Shown here one piece after another: positions 32,090 to 41,718 of a stretch of 64,000 nucleotides of DNA (the first letter of the stretch is position 1; the number at the start of each line of letters is the position of its first letter). This stretch comes from Brevibacterium sp. 'Marine' (lineage in GTDB: Bacteria; Actinomycetota; Actinomycetes; Actinomycetales; Brevibacteriaceae): positions 2,728,001-2,792,000 of the forward strand of contig NZ_CP051626.1 of NCBI RefSeq assembly GCF_012844365.1. The letters run 5' to 3'. A program made the translations under genes and the position numbers. Under the pieces are notes generated by a model. The model was given only the letters and a program-made list of their open reading frames with translations, did not search any database and was not told where the DNA came from.

Positions 32090-33556
32090 TCACAGCTGCG
32101 CCGCGAGTGCCTTGAGGCGCGTCAGCGAGGAGTCCTTGCCGAGGATCTCCATCGACTCGAACAGCGGCGGGGAGACCTTGCGTCCGGACACGGCCACCCG
32201 CAGGGGTCCGTAGGCCAGGCGCGGTTTGATCTCCATCTCGTCGACGAGCTTGACTGAGAGCACCTCTTCGAGCTTCGCCGTCGTCCACTCGTCGAGTCCT
32301 TCGAGGACCTCGATGGAGGCGGCGAGCACCTCGGGGGCGGAGTCCTTGAGCGTCTTCAGTCCGTCTTCGGCCATGGTCAGGTCGGTGTCCGAGGTGAAGA
32401 GGAACGCGAGCAGATCGGGAGCTTCGCCGAGCAGCTTCATGCGGGTCTGCACGAGCGGTGCCGCCTCGTCGAGGACCTGCAGCTGAGCATCCGTCGGGGA
32501 CTCCGGGAGCACCTCGGCGGCCTGGAGGTAGGGCACCAGACGGTCACGGAAGTCACCCGGCTCGAGGAGGCGGATGTGGTCGGCGTTGATGGCGGTGGCC
32601 TTCTTCACGTCGAAGCGGGCCGGGTTGGGCAGGACATCGTGGATGTCGAAAGCCTCGGTGAATTCCTTGACGCTGAACACGTCGCGGTCGGGTCCGATGG
32701 ACCAGCCGAGCAGCGCGAGGTAGTTGATGAGCCCCTCGGGGATGAATCCGTTCTCGCGGTGGAGGAACAGGTTCGATTCGGGGTCCCGCTTCGACAGCTT
32801 CTTGTTGCCCTCGCCCATGACGTAGGGCAGGTGGCCGAATTCGGGGGTCGCCTCGGCGATGCCGATGGCCTTGAGGTGTTCGTAGAGAGCGATCTGACGC
32901 GGGGTCGAGGACAGGATGTCTTCGCCGCGGAGCACGTGGGTGATGCCCATGAGCGCGTCGTCGACGGGGTTGACCAGGGTGTACAGGGGCTGGCCGTTCG
33001 CGCGGACGACGACGAAGTCGGGCACGGTTCCGGCCTTGAAGGTGATGTCTCCGCGCACGAGGTCGGTGAAGGTGATGTCCTCATCGGGCATGCGCACGCG
33101 CCACACGGGTTCGCGCCCCTCGGCGCGGAAGGCGGCCTTCTGCTCGTCGGTGAGGTCGCGGTCGTAGCCGTCGTAGCCGAGCTTCGGGTCACGGCCTGCC
33201 GCCTTGTGACGGGCTTCGACTTCTTCGTTCGTCGAATACGACTCGTAGATATGGCCGCCGGCCTTGAGCTTCTCGATGACCTCGGCGTAGATCTCGCCGC
33301 GCTGCGACTGGCGGTAGGGTCCGTTGACGCCGCCGACCTCGATGCCTTCGTCCCAGTCCAGGCCCAGCCATTTGAGGGCCTCGACGACCTGTCCGAAGCT
33401 CTCTTCGGAGTCACGTGCCGCGTCGGTGTCTTCGATGCGGAAGACGAACTTGCCGCCGGTGTGCTTGGCGTAGGCCCAGTTGAATAGGGCTGTGCGGACC
33501 ATGCCGACGTGCGGGGTGCCGGTGGGTGATGGGCAGAAACGAACTGTGACGCTCAC
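32090..33556 (-). CDS. gltX: Glutamate--tRNA ligase
   Basis: GltX charges tRNA-Glu (and tRNA-Gln in organisms that use the amidotransferase route). The 488-residue class I synthetase has the HIGH-type [20 protein letters not shown] (about 8-27) and the KMSKS-type GNKKLSKRD. The start is GTG at 33556 ([13 protein letters not shown]) with AAGGA 5 bases upstream; the longer reading has no support. A tRNA-Glu gene lies about 1.6 kb away. The FAA hydrolase gene precedes it on the same strand. Confidence 0.96.
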   Translation of the reverse strand: MSVTVRFCPSPTGTPHVGMVRTALFNWAYAKHTGGKFVFRIEDTDAARDSEESFGQVVEALKWLGLDWDEGIEVGGVNGPYRQSQRGEIYAEVIEKLKAGGHIYESYSTNEEVEARHKAAGRDPKLGYDGYDRDLTDEQKAAFRAEGREPVWRVRMPDEDITFTDLVRGDITFKAGTVPDFVVVRANGQPLYTLVNPVDDALMGITHVLRGEDILSSTPRQIALYEHLKAIGIAEATPEFGHLPYVMGEGNKKLSKRDPESNLFLHRENGFIPEGLINYLALLGWSIGPDRDVFSVKEFTEAFDIHDVLPNPARFDVKKATAINADHIRLLEPGDFRDRLVPYLQAAEVLPESPTDAQLQVLDEAAPLVQTRMKLLGEAPDLLAFLFTSDTDLTMAEDGLKTLKDSAPEVLAASIEVLEGLDEWTTAKLEEVLSVKLVDEMEIKPRLAYGPLRVAVSGRKVSPPLFESMEILGKDSSLTRLKALAAQL

Positions 33557-33627
33557 GATTGTCCTTTGCGTGATCTTCTCGGGTGTGAGTCTGTGGTGTG
33601 CGCGGTGGCGCTGCTGGTGTGGTGCTC

Positions 33628-34434
33628 TCAGGCGTCCATGACCGGGTTCGACAGGACACCGAGCCCGTCGATGGCGATGTCGACGCGGTTGCCGGACACG
33701 ATCTGGCCGACGCCAGCCGGGGTTCCGGTGAGGATGACATCGCCGGGCAGCAGGGTGATCGTCTCGGACAGGTGCTCGATGAGGGTCGGGATATCGAAGA
33801 TGAAGTCGGCGGTGGTCCCGTCCTGCTTGATGTCTCCGTCGACCCAGGAGCGGATATTCAGGTCGTCGACGTCGAGTTCGGTTTCGATCCACGGGCCCAG
33901 CGGGCAGGAGGTGTCGAAGCCCTTCGCCCGTGACCACTGCTTGTCGGCCTTCTGGATGTCGCGCAGGGTGACATCGTTTCCGGCGGTATAGCCGAGGACG
34001 TGGTCGTTGGCGTTCTCGGCCTTCACACCTTTGGCCACCCGGCCGATGATGACGGCGAGTTCGGCCTCATAACTCACGTATTCGCTGATGGCGGGCAGGC
34101 GGATGGGGTCGCCGGGGCCGATGACGGCGGTGTTGGGTTTGAAGAAGGTCAGGGGGGACACCGGCACTTCATTGCCGAGCTCGGCGGCATGGTCGGCGAA
34201 GTTGCGGCCGACGCCGATGACCTTCGAACGCGGCAGGATGGGGCTGACCAGACGCACATCCTCGATCTTCAGCCTCTCCCCTGTCGATTGGGCCGGAGAG
34301 AAGAATGGGTCGGAGTCGAGAACGGCGAGTTCGAGACCCGACGTGTCCCAGCTGCCGTCGGTGATCGGCGGGACTTCACCTTCGACGACTCCGTATTTGG
34401 GCTCGTCCTGATGGACAAATCTGGCGATACGCAT
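33628..34434 (-). CDS. Fumarylacetoacetate hydrolase (FAH) family protein
   Basis: A 268-residue FAH-fold enzyme; family members cleave or hydrate C-C bonds of small diketo acids. [20 protein letters not shown] (about 76-95), PSVYE-like [13 protein letters not shown] with the metal-binding Glu pair, [13 protein letters not shown] and [16 protein letters not shown] are all present. Genes of this kind stand directly upstream of gltX in many actinobacteria, so the context is ordinary, but the substrate is unknown. The start ATG 34434 has TAGACT 7 bases upstream, a likely leaderless promoter. It diverges from hrpB. Confidence 0.9.
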   Translation of the reverse strand: MRIARFVHQDEPKYGVVEGEVPPITDGSWDTSGLELAVLDSDPFFSPAQSTGERLKIEDVRLVSPILPRSKVIGVGRNFADHAAELGNEVPVSPLTFFKPNTAVIGPGDPIRLPAISEYVSYEAELAVIIGRVAKGVKAENANDHVLGYTAGNDVTLRDIQKADKQWSRAKGFDTSCPLGPWIETELDVDDLNIRSWVDGDIKQDGTTADFIFDIPTLIEHLSETITLLPGDVILTGTPAGVGQIVSGNRVDIAIDGLGVLSNPVMDA

Positions 34435-34441
34435 GTGCCCC

Positions 34442-34447
34442 AGTCTA
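34442..34447 (-). promoter_or_regulatory. -10 element of a likely leaderless FAH-gene promoter
   Basis: TAGACT on the minus strand ends 7 bases before the ATG. No ribosome site is seen. Confidence 0.45.
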
Positions 34448-34563
34448 GTCAGTGCCTGGTGCCTTCCGCGCGTCGGTGCACCTCGAACCGTGATCGGGTC
34501 CCCGCAGATCCTCAGGCGGCGTCCCATGTGCGGGCCTGACCGCCCTGCTGAGAGACTGGTGTC

Positions 34564-37356
34564 ATGCCCGATCCGCACGTCCCGCACACCTTCGATCTCG
34601 CCCGCATCGGGGCCGGATTGCCCGCCGCCGCGCTCATCGAAGAGCTGAGCCTCGCCGAGGCGGCCCCCTTCCCGCGAGTGGTCGTGGAGGCTCCTCCCGG
34701 AACCGGTAAGACCACCGTGGTGCCGCCGATGATCGCCGAGCACGTGGCCCGGTTCTCCGGAGGTTCGGCTGGTGCCGAACTCCCGGGCCGCATCATCGTC
34801 ACCCAACCGCGGCGGATGGCTGCCCGCGCCGCGGCCAGGCGGCTCGCATCGTTGACGGGGACCCGCCTCGGCGAGGTGGTGGGTTTCACCGTCCGCGGTG
34901 AGTCGCGGACGACGACCGCGACGCGCATCGAATTCGTCACCACGGGTGTGCTCCTGTCACGGCTGCTGCGCGATCCGGAACTGACCGGCGTCGCGGCAGT
35001 CATCCTCGATGAGGTGCACGAGCGGCAGTTGGATACGGATCTCGCGTTCGCGATGTGCCGGGAGTTGGCAGATCTGCGTGAGGACCTCGCTGTGGTCATC
35101 ATGTCTGCGACCTTGGATGCGCGACTGTGGGCCGCGCGCCTCGGGGACGGGCCGCAGGCACCGGCGACTCTGCTGTCGGTGGCCGCCGAGACTCATCCCT
35201 TGGAGGTCCGGTGGGCACCGGCGAAGGAACGGTCGCTCGATGCGCGAGGTGTGACCTGGGATTTCCTTGATCATCTGGCGGCGGTGACGGTGCGCGCGCT
35301 CGAGGAGAACGTCGCCGGGGACGTGCTCGTCTTCGCTCCAGGGGCACGTGAGGTCGACGAGGTGGCCTCCCGGGTGCGGCGTCGTGTGGGCTCGAGCACA
35401 GGTGCCGAGGCGGGCACAGGTCTGGAGGCGAGCGCAGGTGGTGGTTCGGATTCTGCTGCGATCGAGGTGCACACTCTCACGGGCCGAACGCCTGCGAAGG
35501 AGCAGGATGCGATCCTGCGCCCGGTCGATCCGGGCTCGACCGGCGTGGGGCGGAACCGGCGGGTCATCGTCTCGACGTCGGTGGCCGAATCGGCGCTGAC
35601 GATCGACGGAGTGCGCATCGTCGTCGATTCCGGGCTCTCCCGGGGGCCGCGCTTGGATACGCGGCGGCGCATGTCGGGGCTGGTGACGATGCGCGAGTCG
35701 AAGGCTTCGGGCACGCAGCGTTCCGGCCGTGCCGCTCGGCAGGGACCGGGCGTCGCGTATCGCTGCATGTCAGAGTCCGGTTGGGCGAGCCTGCCCGAGC
35801 ACACTCCACCCGAAATCGCGACCTCCGATCTCACCTCCGCGGTGTTGGCCCTAGCCACGTGGGGCGGCGACGAGGCCCTCCTGCCCGATCCGCTGCCGGC
35901 CGGCCCCAAGCGGCAGGCGGTCGACAATCTTGTGGCTTTGGGGGCCGTGGAGGTGGCCACAGATGCTTCGGAAATTGAAGTCTCGGATCTCCGCGTCACC
36001 GAGACCGGGCGGGTGATCGCGGCGATTCCCGCCTCGGTGTGGGCGGCACGCGGCCTCCTCGACGGGGCAGCGCTGCTCGACCCCGTTCGTGCGGCCGAGG
36101 CGATCGCCGTCATCGAATCCGATCAGCGGGCTCCCGGCGCCGATCTCTCCGCTCTGATGCGTCAACTGCGGCGCAGCAGAGATGCCCGATTCGCTCAGGA
36201 CCGCAGACGGTTCGCGTCGATCGCCCGCGAATTCGCCTCGGACGGCGATGGCGGAGGCTCGGGAGACTGCGGCGGCAATTCCGCCACATCTTTGACACCC
36301 GAGGATCTCGGACTCGTCACGGCACTGTCGTATCCCCTGCAGATCGCACGGCTGCGCAGTGCTTCGGACTCCGACTATCTGCTGGCTTCGGGCACTGCGG
36401 CGAGCCTGCCGCGTGACTCCTCTCTGCAGGGCAGTCGGTGGCTGGCCATCGCCGAGGTGGGTCTGGCCGGTTCGCGTGCGATCATCCGATCTGCCGTGCC
36501 CATCGACGTCGATACCGCGGAACTCGCCGGTGCCGGGCTGCTGCACACGGAGGAGTCGGCGACGTTCGAGTCCGGGAAGGTCCGCGCGGTTCGGCGCAGC
36601 CGCCTCGGCGGGATCGAACTGACGTCCACCCCGATCCAGGCCGGGCCCGAGCTCGCACGCCGCGCCATCGCCGCATCAGTGCGTGAACGAGGTGCCCGCG
36701 AGGTTCTGCTGCCGTCCGAGGCATTCGAGAACCTGCGGGCCAGGCTCGGTCTGCTCCGCGCGGTCGTCGGGGAGCCCTGGCCGGAGGTGACGTGGGAGCA
36801 CCTGTCCGCCACGCTCGATCAGTGGTGCCCGGATGTGCTCGACCGCATCGCGAAGGGCTCCGACCCTGCCCGGGTCGATCTTGTCTCCGCCCTGCGCGGC
36901 CTGCTGCCGTGGCCCGAAGCGGCCCGGCTCGACGAGTTGGCCCCGACCCACATCACAGTGCCCAGCGGATCCGCGATCCGCCTCGAGTACTCAGACCCCG
37001 ATCTCATCGAGCCGCAGGCCGCGTCCGGAGCGGACGACGACTCCCGAGCCGACGATGAGTCTCCGACCTCACCCCAGCGCGCCGAGATCCCGAGCCCGAT
37101 CCTCGCGGTCAAACTCCAGGAATGCTTCGGCTGGACCGAAGTGCCGCGCATCTGCGACGGAAGGGTGCCGGTCACCATGTATCTGCTCTCCCCGGCGCGC
37201 AGGCCCTTGGCCGTGACGACCGACCTCGCATCGTTCTGGGCGAACGCGTATGCCCATGTCAGAGCCGAGAACCGGGGTCGCTACCCGAAGCACCCGTGGC
37301 CGGAGGACCCGTTCAACGCTCCAGCGGCGAAGGGCACAAAGCGCTCGGGCCGCTGA
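34564..37356 (+). CDS. hrpB: ATP-dependent helicase HrpB
   Basis: A 930-residue DEAH/DEVH-type helicase of the HrpB family. Walker A APPGTGKTT (about 43-51), motif Ia TQPRRMAARAAARRLA, DEVHERQLDTDLAF, MSAT, STSVAESALTIDGV and QRSGRAARQGPG are all intact. The C-terminal HrpB-specific domain ends with LQECFGWTEVPRICDGRVPV and YPKHPWPEDPF. Two Gly/Ser/Ala-rich linkers are inserted (about residues 278-300 and 560-575). HrpB's cellular role is not established (RNA helicase by family). It diverges from the FAH gene. No ribosome site is seen upstream. Confidence 0.93.
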   Translation: MPDPHVPHTFDLARIGAGLPAAALIEELSLAEAAPFPRVVVEAPPGTGKTTVVPPMIAEHVARFSGGSAGAELPGRIIVTQPRRMAARAAARRLASLTGTRLGEVVGFTVRGESRTTTATRIEFVTTGVLLSRLLRDPELTGVAAVILDEVHERQLDTDLAFAMCRELADLREDLAVVIMSATLDARLWAARLGDGPQAPATLLSVAAETHPLEVRWAPAKERSLDARGVTWDFLDHLAAVTVRALEENVAGDVLVFAPGAREVDEVASRVRRRVGSSTGAEAGTGLEASAGGGSDSAAIEVHTLTGRTPAKEQDAILRPVDPGSTGVGRNRRVIVSTSVAESALTIDGVRIVVDSGLSRGPRLDTRRRMSGLVTMRESKASGTQRSGRAARQGPGVAYRCMSESGWASLPEHTPPEIATSDLTSAVLALATWGGDEALLPDPLPAGPKRQAVDNLVALGAVEVATDASEIEVSDLRVTETGRVIAAIPASVWAARGLLDGAALLDPVRAAEAIAVIESDQRAPGADLSALMRQLRRSRDARFAQDRRRFASIAREFASDGDGGGSGDCGGNSATSLTPEDLGLVTALSYPLQIARLRSASDSDYLLASGTAASLPRDSSLQGSRWLAIAEVGLAGSRAIIRSAVPIDVDTAELAGAGLLHTEESATFESGKVRAVRRSRLGGIELTSTPIQAGPELARRAIAASVRERGAREVLLPSEAFENLRARLGLLRAVVGEPWPEVTWEHLSATLDQWCPDVLDRIAKGSDPARVDLVSALRGLLPWPEAARLDELAPTHITVPSGSAIRLEYSDPDLIEPQAASGADDDSRADDESPTSPQRAEIPSPILAVKLQECFGWTEVPRICDGRVPVTMYLLSPARRPLAVTTDLASFWANAYAHVRAENRGRYPKHPWPEDPFNAPAAKGTKRSGR

Positions 37357-37405
37357 CCGACTCATCGCCGGGCCCGGCGCGCATGCGGGCCCGGCCGTCG
37401 TCTGG

Positions 37406-37411
37406 GACAAT
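37406..37411 (+). promoter_or_regulatory. Possible -10 element of the 37.4-kb gene
   Basis: GACAAT ends 6 bases before the GTG at 37418. It resembles CACAAT 7 bases before ndgR. Confidence 0.3.
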
Positions 37412-37417
37412 GGTGCG

Positions 37418-38422
37418 GTGACTTCCGCGCCATCGACCACGACTGCCGACCCGATCGCTGCGGCGACCGCCTCGTCGGCGGTGGCCCCGATCGCTGCGGC
37501 GAACAAGCGCACCGACGAACCGGCCGGCCGCCTCGGTGACGGTGTCATTGCCGCCTCTCACTGGCGCGGGCTGCGTGATGAGCACGAAGATCGGATCGCC
37601 GAACGCACGGATGCCCATATCGAACGGCGGATGCGGCAGGAGTCCCATCCGGTCGAGGATTTCCTCTTCACCTACTACCCGTTCAAGGTCGGGCAGCTGA
37701 AGAAATGGCATCCCGGGCCGGGGGTGCGCGTCGAACTCGCCGAGGCGGCCGATCACCGATATTTCGACCGGCGTTGGTACCTCATCGACGAGGACCGGAA
37801 TCTCGCCGAGGTGGACCTCGAGTCCTGGCGGACCGATCGTGGGGACGGGGCGAAGTTCATCGCCTCCCTGCTGTCGTCGACGCTGAATCGGGAGGCGAAT
37901 TTCGGGTGTTTCGGCATTCACGAGTGGGCGATGGTCTACCGACTCACCGAGGAGCAGCGCCGTCATCAGCAGGTGCCGCTGCGTCTGAGCCCCGCCGAGA
38001 CCGATGCCGTGGTCGAAGGCCACCGCATCCAGTGCTCGCATCATGATGCGTTCCGCTTCTTCACCGCACCGGCCCGGCCGCTCAACACCCTGCAGCCGAG
38101 CCGTGAGGGCATGGTCGGCAACGAGCAGCCCGGGTGTCTGCATGCGGGGATGGATCTGTACAAGTGGGCGATGAAGATCTCACCGGTCGCCGATTCGGAC
38201 CTCGTCGTCGACTGCTTCGATCTGGCCCTCGATATCCGCACTCTGGACATGGAGGCCTCTCCCTATGACCTGCGCGGATGGGGCTACGGGGTCGTCGCCG
38301 TCGAGACCGCGGCGGGCAAGGCCGAGTACATGGAGCGGCAACGCGCGTTTTCGGCCAGGGCGCAGGCGCTGCGGGCTCGACTGCTCGATGCTTTGGCAGT
38401 CGCCGGAGTTCATCCGCGCTGA
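37418..38422 (+). CDS. Conserved actinobacterial protein, often labelled 3-methyladenine DNA glycosylase
   Basis: A 334-residue soluble protein. I recall relatives labelled 3-methyladenine DNA glycosylase in actinobacterial annotation, but see no helix-hairpin-helix or other known glycosylase motif, so that label should be treated with care. Conserved-looking blocks are HPVEDFLFTYYPFKVGQLKKWHPGP (given in parts: HPVEDFLFTYYPF, KKWHPG), NFGCFGIHEWAMVY, IQCSHHDAFRFFTAPA and GCLHAGMDLYKWAMKISP, with several His, Cys and Trp that look like a ligand or metal site. The first 55 residues are Ala/Thr-rich and probably disordered. The start GTG 37418 is uncertain. Confidence 0.65.
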   Translation: MTSAPSTTTADPIAAATASSAVAPIAAANKRTDEPAGRLGDGVIAASHWRGLRDEHEDRIAERTDAHIERRMRQESHPVEDFLFTYYPFKVGQLKKWHPGPGVRVELAEAADHRYFDRRWYLIDEDRNLAEVDLESWRTDRGDGAKFIASLLSSTLNREANFGCFGIHEWAMVYRLTEEQRRHQQVPLRLSPAETDAVVEGHRIQCSHHDAFRFFTAPARPLNTLQPSREGMVGNEQPGCLHAGMDLYKWAMKISPVADSDLVVDCFDLALDIRTLDMEASPYDLRGWGYGVVAVETAAGKAEYMERQRAFSARAQALRARLLDALAVAGVHPR

Positions 38423-38524
38423 GAAGTCGGCGGCTGCCGGAAGCCATCAGCGCTGAGTCGGAGGCGCCTCGTCACTCCGCCCGCCACAGAGCGGACAGGC
38501 TCGGCCTGCGCAGGGCACGCGGCC

Positions 38525-38530
38525 TACGAT
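38525..38530 (+). promoter_or_regulatory. -10 element of a likely leaderless alcohol dehydrogenase promoter
   Basis: TACGAT ends 7 bases before the ATG at 38538. A perfect palindrome CCTGCGCAGG (38505-38514) lies 10 bases further upstream, about where a -35 would be, and could be an operator. Confidence 0.5.
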
Positions 38531-38537
38531 CGGCGTT

Positions 38538-39593
38538 ATGCGCGCCATCGTCTTCGATCAGTTCTCCGTCCGCCCTCGGCTGCAGGAGATTCCCGCTCCC
38601 ACTGCCCCCGATGCCGGCGTCGTCATCGACGTCGAAGCCACCGGGGTGTGCCGCAGCGATCATCACGCGTGGTCCGGCCACGATTCGACGATCACTCTCC
38701 CCCACGTACCCGGGCATGAACTGGTGGGTCGGGTCGCCTCGGCGGGGGTCGGTGTGGAGCAGTTCCGCCCCGGCCAGCGGGTGACCGTTCCTTTTGTGTG
38801 CGGGTGCGGGAGCTGCCGGTGGTGCATTTCGGGCAATGCGCAGGTGTGCCCCGATCAGACGCAGCCGGGATTCACGCATTTCGGGTCGTGGGCGGAGCGG
38901 GTCGTCATCCACAATGCCGATGCGAACCTCGTGGCCGTGCCCGAGGATCTGCCTGCCGCGGCCGTCGTCGGTCTCGGGTGCCGATTCGCCACGGCCTTCC
39001 ACGGTCTGCGCGTACGGGCTCGGCTTGCCGCGGACGAGACGGTCGCCGTGTTCGGCTGCGGCGGGGTGGGACTGTCTGCGATCATGATCGCCCGTGCCCT
39101 CGGTGCGACGGTCGTGGCCGTCGACGTCAGCGATGCGGCCTTGGAGTCCGCCCGTGAGTTCGGTGCCGCGCGGACCGTCAACGCTCGCGATCTCAGTCCC
39201 GAGGAGCTGAGCGCCGAGGTGGTCGCGCAGTTCGCGTCGACCGATCCTGACGGGGTGGCCGTGACCGTCGATGCGCTGGGCCGGGAGGACACGATCCGGG
39301 CGGCGATCGGAGCTCTGGCACCCTTGGGCCGGCACGTGCAGATCGGTCTGCTGCCCGACCAACCGGTCGTCGACCTGCCGCGGGTGATCGCGCTCGAACT
39401 CAGCGTGCTCGGCTCGCACGGAATGGCCGCGGCCGAGTACCCGGAGCTCGTCGACCTCGTCGTGCAGGGACGGCTGCGCCCGCAGGATCTCGTCACCACT
39501 GTCATCGGACTCGACGAGGCACCGGCGGCGATGGAGGCCATGGGCTCCCCCGCCGCTGCGGCGGGGATGACGATCATCGACCTGGCGCGGTGA
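38538..39593 (+). CDS. Zinc-dependent alcohol dehydrogenase (MDR family)
   Basis: A 351-residue medium-chain dehydrogenase/reductase that would oxidise an alcohol with NAD(P). The catalytic zinc ligands Cys38 (GVCRSDHH) and His60-Glu61 (PGHELVG) are present; structural zinc cysteines are at 90, 93, 96 and 104 (CGCGSCRWC...C). The cofactor-binding motif is VFGCGGVGLSAIMIA, with a VAVDVSD strand suggesting NAD preference by the acidic residue (inference). Substrate unknown. It faces the HIT gene. Confidence 0.9.
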   Translation: MRAIVFDQFSVRPRLQEIPAPTAPDAGVVIDVEATGVCRSDHHAWSGHDSTITLPHVPGHELVGRVASAGVGVEQFRPGQRVTVPFVCGCGSCRWCISGNAQVCPDQTQPGFTHFGSWAERVVIHNADANLVAVPEDLPAAAVVGLGCRFATAFHGLRVRARLAADETVAVFGCGGVGLSAIMIARALGATVVAVDVSDAALESAREFGAARTVNARDLSPEELSAEVVAQFASTDPDGVAVTVDALGREDTIRAAIGALAPLGRHVQIGLLPDQPVVDLPRVIALELSVLGSHGMAAAEYPELVDLVVQGRLRPQDLVTTVIGLDEAPAAMEAMGSPAAAAGMTIIDLAR

Positions 39594-39667
39594 GAACGGC
39601 CGGGGACTCGGACACTGTGCGTCGCCTCGGCGAGGTCGAGCACAACGCCGGCGATCACGGCAATGAC

Positions 39668-40102
39668 TCACTCCGCGTCGAGCGACTCCCGCATGCTCGC
39701 GGCCAGGGAGCCGATGAGCTCTTGATCCCCGCGGACGCCGGGTTCGAACGGTAGCCGCAGGCGGTCCTTGCCCTTGTCCCGGTAGCGCGGAATCACATGC
39801 ATGTGGAAGTGGAAGACCGACTGCCAGGCATCGGCACCGCAGCAGTTGAGGAGATTGACGCCGTCCGCATCCCACGCCGAATAGGCGTGCTTGGCGATGC
39901 GCTGAGACTCGAGCGCCACCGCCGCCAGGTCGTCTGCCGGGATGTCCCGCAGATCAGTGCTGTGCCGTTTCGGCACGACGAGCAGATGCCCGTCCGACCC
40001 TGGCTGGATGTCCATGAACGCCAACGTCGCTGCGGTCTCGGCGATCGGCGCACTCGGCGCGTCACCTGCGACGATCTGACAGAAGATGCAGTCGCTGCTC
40101 AT
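39668..40102 (-). CDS. HIT-family nucleotide-binding protein
   Basis: A 144-residue histidine-triad protein that would hydrolyse AMP-linked substrates. The HIT motif HFHMHVIPR (His98, His100, His102) is intact, and CIFCQIVAG near the N-terminus gives the CxxC of the family. The start is ATG 40102; the upstream opening reads into the CG0192-like gene and is not used. GGAGGAACCGGAAG precedes it. It lies 61 bases after the CG0192-like gene, in the same direction. Confidence 0.92.
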   Translation of the reverse strand: MSSDCIFCQIVAGDAPSAPIAETAATLAFMDIQPGSDGHLLVVPKRHSTDLRDIPADDLAAVALESQRIAKHAYSAWDADGVNLLNCCGADAWQSVFHFHMHVIPRYRDKGKDRLRLPFEPGVRGDQELIGSLAASMRESLDAE

Positions 40103-40163
40103 CGCTTCCGGTTCCTCCCCCGCGGTGAGTTGATTGGGCCGTATCAGGCAGTGCCGATCCCCG

Positions 40164-40742
40164 TCAGACCATGATGGCGAGGACGACGTTCGTGTCCTGG
40201 CCCTCCCACCGACCGAGTAGCAGACCGGCGTCGGACTTCTCCGCCGGCGATTCGGGCGACAGGCGGTAGAGGATCTCGACGTCGCCGGCACCCGGCAGCG
40301 GTCCGGTGCCGAAGGCGTGGGCCACATCGGTGATCTCCTCTCCCCGATTGCCCTCAGCGTCGACGCGGTACTGCTTCGCCGCGGTCGATGCGGTGGCGAT
40401 GGTGTGGTCGAGGCGCTGCCGGAACAGCGGGTCGCCCATGCCGGCGTAGACCCACCGCTTGCCGAGCACCGAATGCTCCATGTTCGCCACGAATGCTTCG
40501 TCGGCGCCGTCGAGCGGTGCCCCACGGTAGGTCAGCGGCACCTGCAGCAGCTGATCGCCGCTGCGCACGATGTGCACCTCGATGCCCACCTCTCCGATGG
40601 GGTCGTCGAAACGGTACGCCGTGACGGCCTCGAGCGGATTCGCCTCGAGATCGAGCTCAGCGGCCCAATCCTGCTCGGCCACCCAGTCGCTGACGACGTC
40701 GAGCTTGCCGGGGTTGAGCTGAGCTGCGTAGATATCTGCCAT
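40164..40742 (-). CDS. Stand-alone maltokinase N-terminal-cap-like protein (CG0192-type)
   Basis: A 192-residue soluble protein that I place in the maltokinase N-cap-like (CG0192) family from the PGKLDVVSDWV start, GEVGIEVHIVRSGDQLLQVP and YRGAPLDGADEAFVANMEHS, with GKRWVYAGMGDP. In maltokinases this cap precedes a kinase domain, which is missing here. No trehalose, maltose or glycogen gene is in the window. The ATG at 40742 has AGGAGG 6 bases upstream, so it is well translated. Function unknown; a ligand-binding or partner role is possible. Confidence 0.68.
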   Translation of the reverse strand: MADIYAAQLNPGKLDVVSDWVAEQDWAAELDLEANPLEAVTAYRFDDPIGEVGIEVHIVRSGDQLLQVPLTYRGAPLDGADEAFVANMEHSVLGKRWVYAGMGDPLFRQRLDHTIATASTAAKQYRVDAEGNRGEEITDVAHAFGTGPLPGAGDVEILYRLSPESPAEKSDAGLLLGRWEGQDTNVVLAIMV

Positions 40743-40764
40743 GGCATGTCCTCCTGGAATCTGT

Positions 40765-40780
40765 CTGACGTCGGCGTCAG
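40765..40780 (-). terminator. Small hairpin between thyX and the CG0192-like gene
   Basis: CTGACG / CGTCAG with a 4-base loop lies between the thyX stop and the next gene. It may weaken read-through. Confidence 0.3.
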
Positions 40781-40802
40781 GTGCGGCTGGTGGTGGCGAG
40801 CC

Positions 40803-41588
40803 TCAGGCCTTGCGGGTGCCGGGGATCCATTCTCCGTCGACGACTTCGTAGTCGGCGAAGACCGCCGGAGCCTCCTCGCGCATGACTTCACCGATCTTGT
40901 TGAAGATGAGGCGGATCTCCTCTTCGGCGCCCTTCGCAGTTCGCATCTCGATGACGTGGCGCAGAGAACGCAGGTTCGCGGTGTAGACGATGCCGGTAGC
41001 CAGTCCCTCGGGGGCGAAGCGGCGCATGAACGAGGTCATGTGCTTCTTGTGCGAGAACTTCGTACCCTCCTCGTCGAGCTCGAAGTGCTCGGCCATCCAC
41101 TTCTGGTGCTCCTCGAGGGTGTCGAGGACCTGGAGGCTGCGTTCCATGAGTTCGGGGTCTTCGCGTGCCCACTCGGGGAACCAGAACGGGATGTCGGTGA
41201 GGCGGACGTAACGCAGCGATTCCTGCGAGAACGCCGACCCCGCGCGGTGGCGGATGAGCTCGTGGGTGAGCACGCGCGAGACGTTGTGGAGGACGAAGGT
41301 GAAGTTCGCGTGTTCGAGAACGGATCCGTGCTGGGACTTCACGACATTGCCGAGGTACTGCGCGGAATCGGTGCGCACGCGAGAGACGTTCGGGTTGAGG
41401 CCCGGCTCCCACGAGCGGTAGCACATGCGTCCGGAGAACTCGAGGAGATCCTCGGCGTCGGGAGATTCCGCATCCTCGACGCGATCGGCCCAGGAAGTTC
41501 CGCCCACCTCATCGAGGTAAGTCCTCATCGCTTCCCAATCGATATCGGGCTTGGCGAGCAGTTCAACGGACGGTTCGACCTGGCGCAT
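40803..41588 (-). CDS. thyX: Flavin-dependent thymidylate synthase
   Basis: ThyX makes dTMP from dUMP using methylene-tetrahydrofolate, FAD and NADPH. The 261-residue protein has the ThyX motif RHRAGSAFSQES (113-124), in which the usual N of RHRxxSxN is replaced by F in the S-A-F-S spacing typical of actinobacteria. The start is ATG 41588 with AAGGAG 5 bases upstream; a longer opening is not used. No thyA is in the window, so whether it is the only synthase cannot be told. Confidence 0.95.
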   Translation of the reverse strand: MRQVEPSVELLAKPDIDWEAMRTYLDEVGGTSWADRVEDAESPDAEDLLEFSGRMCYRSWEPGLNPNVSRVRTDSAQYLGNVVKSQHGSVLEHANFTFVLHNVSRVLTHELIRHRAGSAFSQESLRYVRLTDIPFWFPEWAREDPELMERSLQVLDTLEEHQKWMAEHFELDEEGTKFSHKKHMTSFMRRFAPEGLATGIVYTANLRSLRHVIEMRTAKGAEEEIRLIFNKIGEVMREEAPAVFADYEVVDGEWIPGTRKA

Positions 41589-41718
41589 GGCTCTCCTTGT
41601 GCAGGGGACGTGATTGGTTCCCAATCCTACAGACCACCGCCGCTGATTCCGCACCCGTCCGTCCCGAAACTCTTCTCGATTCGTCAGTCAGTGGTGGCAG
41701 CCCGGGAGCTCTCGCCGT

